From contig NW_003138326.1 of the NCBI RefSeq assembly GCF_000003605.2, positions 148,724 to 178,535 of the forward strand: a stretch of DNA of 29,812 nt, given 5' to 3'. This document shows positions 1 through 10,800 of this stretch, in pieces. Source of the DNA: Saccoglossus kowalevskii. Its lineage: Eukaryota; Hemichordata; Enteropneusta; Harrimaniidae. A program made the translations under genes and the position numbers. Under the pieces are notes generated by a model, which saw only the letters and a program-made list of their open reading frames with translations, did no database searches and was not told the origin of the DNA. The stretch's first letter is position 1. Every line of letters begins with the position of its first letter.

Positions 1-860
1 AATTTTGTTCAAACTTGGTATATACATTAGACATTATAGGACCTTGATGCACATCATTTTGTTTTACGATCTGATTCAAGATGGCCGAATGGCGGCAATT
101 TTTGTGCTAAAAAATCCTAAAAATCAACCATTCCTCGGCTGTTTACAGATGGATTTTGTTCAAACTTAGTATATACATTAGACATTATGGGACCTTGATG
201 CAAATAATTTTGTTTTTCAGATAAGATTCAAAATGGCCGACTGGCGGCCATTTTGTATTAATGAATGTGGTTCTCGTGCCATATCTCTGACTTGCTTTCA
301 CTGATTATGTTCAAATTTTAAATATATTCATTATACATCATGTCATAGATAGACAGATATATTGGTTTGACGATCCTATTCAAAATGGCCAAATGGTAGC
401 CTTTTTTGTGCTAAACAATCATTTATGGATGGATTTCGTTCAAACTTGGTACATATATTAGACATTACAGGTTCCTGATGCACATCATTTATTTTTCAGA
501 TCGGATTCAAAATGGTTGTCTGCCGGCCATTTTGTTTTAATGAATGGGCTTCTAGATCCATATCTCCGACTTGTTTTGACTGATAATATTTTCAAATTTT
601 AAATATTCATTATACATTATGTCATAGATAAACATATATATTGGTTTGACTATCCTATTCAAAATGGCCGAATGGTGGTAATTTTTGTGCTAAAAAAATC
701 ATCAAATATCAAGCATTTCCGGCATTTATGGGTGGATTTCGTTCAAACTTGGTACATACATTAGACATTATGGGCTCCTGATGCTCGTCGTTTTATTTAT
801 CAGATTGGATTTAAAATGGCTGACTGGCGGCCATTCCCGTAACCATGGTTACAATGTTTG
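1..860. repeat. Dispersed hairpin-bearing repeat, about three 280-300 bp tandem modules
   Basis: Each module starts near GGATTTTGTTCAAACTT (about 152, 432 and 732; a partial one begins at 1) and has two related halves. Each half ends in the core ATTCAAAATGGCCGA followed by CTGGCGGCCATTTT. In the best copy (about 229-253) AAAATGGCCG and CGGCCATTTT form a perfect 10-bp inverted repeat around ACTGG. The same family recurs at 6585-6690 and 9415-10115. No coding capacity is seen, so this is probably a non-autonomous mobile element or dispersed satellite. Confidence 0.75.
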
Positions 861-1718
861 TGACTGCCTTAATGCATCTATCTACCGTGATGACCTCAAT
901 TGATGTTAGATAAATTGTAGAATTCAGATTACATCCGTAACCACGCATGCCTAAAGATTAAACTATGTCAAATACAGATGTGTTACATTCTGTGCCGTGG
1001 AATATTAAAATAATTATATGTCACATTTGTTTAGAGGTCACACCAAGCCTGCTAAGAGTCGTATTATGTCACACACATACACTTTGGTTCAAATCACATA
1101 TTGCAATGTCCTGTATAATTTTCATATTGTACGATGTTGTACCAGCAGTTTTGACTGACCTGCCTGACAAAGGGATATACTTGAGCTACCAGCTACAGTA
1201 TCATTGCTATGGTAACACATCTTCTATAAAGGTGTTTACTCATATGCATTAATTAAGGTGGTACATGAGTAATATTCATTACAAATTTAAGAATACATGT
1301 TGTGTGATTGTAACTCCCTTTCTAGTGAGAACCTGGAATAATGAAAATAATATTCTATTGAGGGGGCTACAAGTTGGAATTTGTCAGTTTCATCGCCAAT
1401 CTTAGTTTTACTTTATAAAGATGTTTTCTCAGCTAGATTCTAAACTTTTAAGGTATTTGTGTGAACGAAATTTCACAAAAATTACTGCGACTCCAGTCTC
1501 CTAGTGAAATATTTGCTTTGTACAGTTTTCTAATTCTTCCTAAAATTTATGTAAATTTGGCTGAATTGAAAATAAAGCATAGTAAGATTCTGAAACGACC
1601 CATGATATAAAATTAGACGGAAGTCAATACACATGTACATTGTCTGCCCCTGATTGTCCTTCTTAATTCCAAAATGAGATCTTTAAGTTAACCTATTTTT
1701 TTTCTATCATGTTGACAG
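861..1718. other. Intron sequence upstream of first visible exon
   Basis: AT-rich non-coding sequence. I looked for the exon expected just upstream of exon 1 (encoding M1 and the conserved ANAFFLFI stretch) and did not find it, so it lies left of the window. It ends in a T-rich tract and the acceptor TTGACAG at 1712-1718. No other structure stands out. Confidence 0.6.
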
Positions 1719-1817
1719 CAAATTCCTGGTGTCTCTCCAACTGGCAGATTTACTACATTAGTGCCATTGTTATTTATATTATTTGTATCAGCAGTGAAAG
1801 AAATTATAGAAGATTTT
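1719..1817 (+). CDS. ATP8A: ATP8A exon 1 of window: M2 segment
   Basis: 33 codons, phase 0 at both ends, beginning [16 protein letters not shown] and ending KEIIEDF. The QIP.VSPTGR stretch is the conserved lumenal M1-M2 loop of ATP8A flippases, and the hydrophobic run after it is M2. Acceptor ACAG at 1715-1718, donor GTAAGT from 1818. Confidence 0.96.
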
Positions 1818-4800
1818 GTAAGTATCTCACTGAAAGCTCTGTTTGTAAAGTGAAAACTTTGTTGCATCTGTTTTGCTAAAAAAAACTTAGATCCTAAAAC
1901 ACAGTGTGCATACAGTTAAAAAAGTGTTCAGCGTTCTAGTCCTAGTGGATATGCAGCTCAAAATGAGTCCTTTTCCAAAAAATGTATTCTCCTGAAATAT
2001 CCAAAGTGAAGCACTATAGATTTTACAATCACCAAAATTTGTTTTTCATTTTTTTCTTTGTCTCATGTTTTGGTTCTCATATTGCAATATGAAAACATAA
2101 TATTGGGTTGATTTATTAAGAACTAATGTAGCGATATAGCATTGACAATATGAACATTATACACAGTCAAATTGCATTACATGTAGCGATATAGCATTGA
2201 CAATATGAACATTATACACAGTCAAATTGCATTACATTGTTCAATGACACAAACATAACAATTTGTGTCAGTATTTTAGCTTTTGTTTTTCGAATCGAAA
2301 AACCTCAACAATTAAAAATATTGCGTAATGCTTTAGAATGTCATTTATAAATAGGTCATGTAACAAGCGTGGTGACTAAATGATATCAGAAGTTTGAATT
2401 TGTGTTAATATTTAACTACTCATTTAGATGTGATCATTGTGGTCTTTGAGGTTATCACTTGTATCTTGTACAAATACTATTTGTTCATGTATCGAATGAC
2501 TCGCGCACACACACGAATCGTGATTTTGTGACACATTAATGAAATAACCTGTGTCTATGATTTTCTTATCTTGATAGAAACGGCATCTAGCAGATGGTCA
2601 AACAAACAATAGAAAAGTACTGGGTAAGAATACATACAATTGTTTTGTAAGCATTCAGAGGGTACTGCGGTAAAAATATACAGTGCCCTCTATATAATTA
2701 TACATCACCCACTGTTCTTATAGAGGACGCTATATACTTCAAAGCAATTTGACATGCTGAATACACAAGGGGATGATAGTTGAACAAATTACACAAACTT
2801 TGATAACGCCCTCTATTGATTGTACTGTGCAATTCTTTTGTTTGTCTATTGTTGATTTTTCTAGATACAAGGACTACTAATGATAGTCTAGCCTAAAAGG
2901 TGCACTTCTGTTGACATCAATCAGGGTGAAACTTCTTTCAAAAAATGAATTCAATAATTTTCTTATGTTACAAATTTTTGCTACACAATAAATAGTGGTG
3001 GTGGTGGTGGTTACTATAATTGTTTGTGATGAAGTATTCAAGACAGGAATTTTGTTTTTGTGTTACAGTTTTACGAGGTGGTAAATGGGTCAATTTGAAA
3101 TGGAAAAAGGTAATGTGAGTTTAAACTTGTATAGGAACTTGTCTGTATGCATAATGTGTCTCTTCGTTGTTAACTGTCTTCGTTAACTTTCAGTCGTGTC
3201 TAGGAATGTAATGGATCTTATCAAAAGTATGACATTCGTTCATGAAGTCACTATGTCCAAAATATTTGTGTGTTCGTGTACTCATTATGTCACTAATATT
3301 CATGTGTTCATACAGTCACTTTCTCCCAAATATTCGTGTTCGGAACTTACTGTGTCTCACATACATGTATTTTTTTTCACATGCACTCATCGTGTCCCAT
3401 ATACTTGCAGGTTGTAGTAGGTGATATAGTGAAAATAGTGAACAGACATGAGTTTCCAGCTGATTTAATCTTGCTGTCGTCTAGGTGAGTAATCACTGCC
3501 CTCAGCGGCATTCACCTCCATCTCAGAATATTTCTTTACAACACTGACTTCATAATAACAGGATTTCTGCTATGTGTCATTTGATACGATCTCTGCTTTG
3601 TGCGCAACTTATGCTGAGCGTAATATTCTTACATTCTAAAGCAAGTAATAACAATTCATTAATCTCTCCAGTGAGCCGCAAGCCATGTGTTATGTAGAGA
3701 CGTCTAATCTGGACGGTGAAACTAATCTGAAGATTCGTCAAGGTTTACCGCAGACAGCAAATCTCTTATCTCGTGAGGACCTCACCTCTATGGAAGGTAG
3801 AATAGAATGTGAAGGACCAAATAGACATCTTTATGAATTTGTAGGAAATATTCGACTACGTGGTAGTACGAAAATGTAAGTCATCTATCCTTGTTAACAT
3901 GTTTGTAAAATATTTGGCATCGATGGCCAAACTTTATACTTCATGTCCATAGGAGATAAAAACCTTTTTAAAGTTTTTTTAAATTATTCAAGTAGAAGTA
4001 TTACATTGAAAGATGTATGTAGAAGGATATTAAACTATTATTCACATGCAGGGCTAATCCCTTAGGAACTGATCAAATTCTACTTCGTGGTGCACAACTA
4101 AAGAACACTCACTGGATATTTGGAGCTGTCATTTACACCGGTCATGATTCAAAACTTATGATGGTAAGACCTTTACGTATTACTGTTTGTATGTAGTGGA
4201 AAGTAGTTTTTGTATTCAAGTATATACAGTTTCCTTAGTCAATTTTAGTATAATGTTTCTAAATGCACAAAGGTTCATGCAACCTGTTCTAGGGTTGTGC
4301 TTTGAAGGCAACATGAGTGTTATCTTAACAAGTGTGAGGCAACATGTTTTCAAAAGTCCAAGTAGTGAAAGCACACATTAAAATGCAGGCACTCATCGAA
4401 CATAAATAGATTAACTTGCCACCAGCTCACCTGTAGTCTTAAGGCATTGGATGCAATACACTAATTTCAGGTTATTTCGTTGCTTAGCGACAATGTGTTT
4501 TATTGGGTTGAAACATGGTAATTCACTTTCAGTCAGCAGCAATAAGTATTTTTGATATAGATGACATTTTCACTTTTAAAGTTTACCAAATGTTCATAAC
4601 ATATGAAAAACTTGTTTGTTTTTTATTCATACATACACCACAACAAAGTTAGACAAAATATCATTTTTATGTCCATATGTACTCTACTCTTATCTATTGT
4701 ATATATCAGTAATCCCTGAAATATCATTTTTATGTCCATATGTACTCTACTCTTATCTATTGTATATATCAGTAATCCCTGAAATATCATTTTTATGTCC

Positions 4801-7800
4801 ATATGTACTCTACTCTTATCTATTGTATATATCAGTAATCCCTGAAATATCATGTACTCTACTCTTATCTATTGTATATATCAGTAATCCCTGAAATATT
4901 ATGTACTCTACTCTTATCTATTGTATATATCAGTAATCCCTGAAATATTATGTTTGTAGAACTCTACAGCTGCTCCTTTGAAAAGATCTAGCATGGAAGT
5001 TATGACCAATTCACAGGTACGTCTTACACACTGTGGTACTGTACACGTGTCTATCTGCTACTTTGCTTCACAATTCACTGTTCAGTTTTCCTGAATAAAA
5101 AAGAAAGAAAATGGTGTTAACTTAACTGCTAGTGTTGTCTCACTGTATTCACGGTTAACTTTTCTTGTGTAGTAATTTAGTTGTGATTTTCATCAAACTT
5201 TTTGATATTATAGACAATTAAGAAATTTCACCCATGCTTGATTTTAGTGTGTGCTGCATGCATTATCAATAATTATTAATAATAATAATAATAGGTATTA
5301 TTTGTACTTATTGTATTAACATAATAAAGTTCAGGTATTTGATCTTTTTGATATCATTGATATTTGTATTTCTTTTAGATTTTACTTATGCTGATATTAC
5401 TATTATCTTTGGCGTTGCTAAGTGCAATTGCGTCTGAGTTATGGGATAACAATCATAGAGATGATCACTGGTACTTACCAGGTAAGAATATCAAAAATAT
5501 TTTACTTTACAAGATCATCTACCAGGTGTTCCAATAAAATCATGTTGAAGGAAATGAATACTAACAAAATTGTGTAGATACATTTTTTTTATCGCTTGAA
5601 GTACATTTTCTGATTTTGTTGAATTTATTCTTCAGACACTTCAGATGATAGATACTTTGTATCAATTATTTGCACAGGGGATCAGTTGTGAGAAACTTAA
5701 TCCAGTCTTTTAGTAAAATTAGTATTGTGTACTTTATTTAAATCACCATGGTTACATGACATTGTGCAATAACTTACTTTTTATTTATTTTTACAGAGCA
5801 AGAAAACAGTAATTTCTTTTTGACTTTCATGACGTTTATAATCCTGTACAATAATTTGATACCTATTAGTTTGCCAGTCACACTGGAAGTTGTCAAGTTT
5901 ATACAGGCGTTTTTCATTGGCTGGGTGAGTATGCAGGCGTTTTTCATTGGCTGGGTGATCATTTCAAATTTATCAAGTTTATACAGGCATTTTTCATTTA
6001 ATAAGTATTCTCTCTTGATCTGGATTACTACATTTGGCTGCAATTTTTGTTTTTATGGCAACACAAACTTTGAAAATCTCTGTAAAAAAACATCGGCACT
6101 TGAATTTAAATTTATATTTGACATTACACAGGATATTGACATGTACCATGTAGATAGTAACACACCAGCCATGGCAAGGACATCCAATCTAAATGAGGAA
6201 CTCGGTCAAGTCAAATATATCTTTTCTGATAAGACGGGCACGTTAACAAGGAATGTGATGGCGTTCAAGAAATGCTCTATTGCGGGTATTGCTTATGGGT
6301 AAGTCTAATCTTGACCTTACATCCATGCAAATATTAATTATTGAATAATAAAATTGATGACATCATGTACACTCAAATGTGTTTGTGTTGTTTGCTAGAA
6401 TATACTATCAATGAGAATTTCTAAATCTGTTTGCAAGCTATCTTGAGTGACAACGTTCAAACCTCACACATACATCATACTTATTGAGATATATATAGGC
6501 ATGTTCAATCATTTAGACAACCATTTTAGTTGTGAAAATTCATCAAAAAATTCTGCCCTTCCAGAACTGCATTACTTCTCTTTGCGGATCAGATTCAAAA
6601 TGGCTGACTGGCGACCATTTTCTTTTAACAAAGTACCATATCTCTGACATGTCTTAACCAATATGTCAAAATCTTCACACATATTAGGCGCAGATATATT
6701 TGTCTGTGATTCCATTTAAATAAATTATCAAATTCAATTATTTCTGCCATTCTAGAACTTCTCCACGGTCATGCATAGACAGAAGGTTCTGATTTACAAT
6801 TTCCGTTACTGTTGCACATGTCAATGACTAACCTAATTTTGAATCGATTACAGTGTCATTTAACTTTTTTCATTGACACTAGTAGTCTAGATTGAAACAA
6901 TCTTCTAAGGCATCACTCATTTGACTATATTTTTTTTTCTCTGTGCAGAAGTGATGATGAGAAAGAAGAATTATTCAATGATCCAAGACTTGTGGAAAAC
7001 TTGCACCGAAGTCATGTAAGTGTATTGTTAGTGGCTGTTGAAATAAGATTTTGGTGAGGGAGGTTTAGTTGTGATGGCAGAAAGATCGGAGTGGCAATGT
7101 TTTCATACAAAACTCTTGGAATACCATAGATTTTTCAGCAAAATTGTTGCTGCAATATTTAACATTTTTATTCACATATTTCACTGAACCAAAAAGAAAT
7201 AATTGCAGAGCAGCAAAAGGTCAGGTCACAAAAGTATACTTTGGTGTTACGATTAAAGGTTAAGAAGCTCTTTAATTTTAATAATTTGGGCTAATTATCT
7301 GTGTTCTAATTTTTGTATTGTTTTTATCTTCTCAGGAAACTGCTTCTGATATCTACAACTTTCTGACACTGATGTCTGTGTGTCACACTGTGGTTCCTGA
7401 AAAAGATCGAAACGATCCAGACATAGTTCACTATCAGTCAGCATCTCCAGGTATATGTAGCTGCATTTTGTCCCAGTACATACAATGTTGTCTTTCAGAG
7501 CAAAACAACAATAATATTCATGTCTACCTGAGTACTGAGTGTTCAGGACTCATGGTTTGCTTTCGGATATTTGAATTTCTAATAATACATAGTGATACGG
7601 TATAACCACTGCAACTAAATTATAAACCAAAAACTCAATAAAGGGCAGTATGTATTTCATAGACAAAATGTCAGATGGAACCTATATTGAACATGATACA
7701 GCATGACGATCTGCACTATTTAAGATAAAATATCATTATGCAAAAATTTTCAGTTTCCATGACAATAGTCAAATACTTTATGTAAATCATCAGAAGAGTG

Positions 7801-10800
7801 TTCAAAACATCTTGTTCAGTTGATAAGTGTTCACTTAAGCTCGAAAGCAGCGACTATGTTGACATATTTTTCTTGTTCTTGTCATATTTTTAATTCAAAC
7901 TATATGTTTTGTTTTTAGATGAAGCTGCTCTTGTGAAAGGAGCTAAAGGTCTTGGATTTGTTTTCAATGTGCGAACACCAGAGTATATCATTATTGAAGA
8001 GGTGAGTATATCAGTAACTTGATATATAATCCAGTAGTCACCTTTCATAAAATAAATCTGCATATTTTGCTTAAAATTATGCCAATTTCATTCAAAATTA
8101 AAAAAAATTTGCATATTGTTGAAAAAATAAATGGATTAGTTAAACCATTTCTGTCTTTGGATGAACTAAGACAGACTCTTTGTCATAGTCGTATTGTAAA
8201 CTTACACTTGTTTCAAAACCAAAACTCCTAAAATTCCTTAAAACCATATTCAGGAAACAAATGTGGATCTGTTGATTTCCATAAAATGAATCTGATGGTG
8301 CTATAGAAAGATGTACAGTCTGAACTAATGTTGTCATCAGATTATTTTCTTCAGATATCTGATAGCATAAGATTAATCAGACTTGTAAACTGACATTTGG
8401 ACTAATTGAAATAGTGACAGATCATATCAGATGTTGTTGAGAAATTCTTGGGGTGAAAAAGGTTGAATCAATTAGTATTTGCAGTATGCCGTGTTATGTT
8501 ATTACTATGTATGTACATTGTAACCATCATTAATTGTAGTTCAGTTTTTACAATAATACAAATTATATTGATTTTATGATAAATTCTTTTGTAACTTAAT
8601 ATTTGTTTACTATCTCTAGATGGGTCAAGTCGTAAAATATGATGTATTGAGCGTGTTAGAGTTCTCCAGGTATTTGTCACTGATTTACATTTCAATATTA
8701 TGAGTCTGTTCTTTTACTTTTTGAAATATGTGGCCTTAAAAAAAAGAAAAAGATGGTTTTTGTTCAATTTCTTTTCCAAAGTTGATGCTTAAATGATATT
8801 TGATAATTATGATTTCTGAAAAACAAATTATGCCCATTTTTAACTGATGTGTGCGAAATAGATTTAAAAAAAGTGTTGACAAATCAAGATCCATCTTTTT
8901 AACTACCTTTCGTAGCATGCCAGCTGTTTTCATTCATTAATTGCTCTATTTATAGAAAAGTGATATTATTGTGTCTGTGCTGCGTTTGATTAAATCTTGA
9001 ATTCTCGTCATAAAATAACTGATATTTTATTTCTTTACATTTCTTTGTAGTACTCGTAAAAGGATGTCCGTTATAGTTCGTAATGTGGAAGGAAAAATAC
9101 TTTTATATTGCAAAGGAGCTGTAAGTAATATGTTTGTTATAATAGTATGACCTTATTGTAGTATGAAGGAATACAATGCAATGCAAGACTAATGAATAGT
9201 AGTTGGATATATGGTAGGGTGTATCATCTACGTATCAATGCCCTTCTATAGTGCTGAATCTACCACAAGGCAGGTAGTGTTCTAAATACTAATGGTGGGC
9301 ATATCATAGTCAGCATATCAAAACCATTTCTGGAGGCTGCCATAAATAAAAACAAAAATGAGACTTGGCTGATGTTATCAGTCCCCGTTCGGACGAAGTC
9401 CAAAAACGGGGACTTATAATTCGGTGTCCGTCCGGAGTCATATCTCAGAATCCCTTTGACCGATTCCGTTCATTCTTTGCATGTGCCTAATACTTTATGT
9501 GGGACATATGCACATGCAGTGATTTAGCAATTCGATTCAAAATGGCCGACTGGCAGCCATCTTGTTTTTTGAAAATGTCGTATTTTGGACATGCTTTGTC
9601 AGTTTTCATTCAAATTTAGTACATAGATCATACATGTTATGATACATGTCCCAGACCGTCCGTGAGTTCCTGAGTTTGTCCATCCGACCGTCTGTCTGTG
9701 CGTCAGTCTATCCAACGTCATATTTCAGAATTCTGTGGACCGATTCCGTTCATTCTTTGCATGTGCCTAGTACCTTATGTGGGACATATGCACATGCAGT
9801 GCTTAGCGATTCGATTCAAAATAGCCGTCTGGCAGCCATCTTGTTTTTTGAAAATGTTGTATTTTGGACATGCTTTGTCAGTTGTCATTAAAACTTGGTA
9901 CATAGATTATACATGTTAGGATGCATGTCCATGACAATTTGTTTCAAAATCTGGTCAAGGATGGCCGATTGACAGCCGTCTGACTTTTTGGCCTTACTAC
10001 TATATTTCCACAATTTATGTACCATTTTCATTCATATTTGGCACATACATCGTACATATCAGTGTGTTTCATAATCAGATCAAAGATGGCTGAATAACGG
10101 CTGTTTTTATTTTGGCCATATTACTACTACACGGAACACGTGTTTTGATGTTAATAAACTGTTGTATACGCCACTTGGAACTCAAGTTTCAAGGACACGC
10201 TCACGACAACCCCTCCGCTTTAATATGACGAGCACAAAGAGAACTTAACACGGACTGTGTCATTTTCAATGACTTGTTATACTGTAAAATACTTTAAGTA
10301 TTAAACAAGATTATTAGTTGTATCTGTGACCTAATTAGTTGCGCAATGTAGATTAGTACAAAAGCTTGTTTCAGTTACAATTAAAAGAGAAAGCTAAGTT
10401 TAAAAAATTACATAAAGCTGCTTGATTTACAGTGGATGCCAAAATAAACACTTTCTTCCTATCATAGTATCAATCTTCCTTGCAACATTGCAGTATTCCT
10501 AGGAACATTGCCAGGGATGTTTGTTTATCACTTCGACTCTTTCAATCTCAACAAGCCAATCTCCTGAACACAAACAATTTCAAAAGAGAATGAAGTATAG
10601 AGTGTACAATGTATATGTTCAACATACCATATTAACTCTATTATTAACACATGCATTTACTAAATCACAGAGGTGTGTCTAATGTCAAAATATGTTTTAA
10701 ATGCCATTTTTGTCTACTATGTGCTTCTAATGCAGTCAATATGGTAACCATGTTTATTTCATATTGCAGGATAGTGTGATATATGAACGTTTAGCCGAAG

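Noticed and set aside
4616-4894. Overlapping open frames on both strands with 21-residue repeats
   Set aside because: Both come from the 63-bp intronic minisatellite; no protein features on either strand.
5774-6043. Minus-strand 89-codon open frame with repeated TQPMKNACI
   Set aside because: Antisense of exon 9 and its 30-bp duplication.
9646-9919. Open frames of 73-81 codons with [10 protein letters not shown]-like text
   Set aside because: They fall inside the dispersed repeat block and recur only because the repeat is tandem.
10135-10215. LTR-like end (AATAAA followed by TACGCCACTTGGAACTCAAG)
   Set aside because: No second LTR, primer-binding site or retroelement gene could be seen; at best a decayed fragment.
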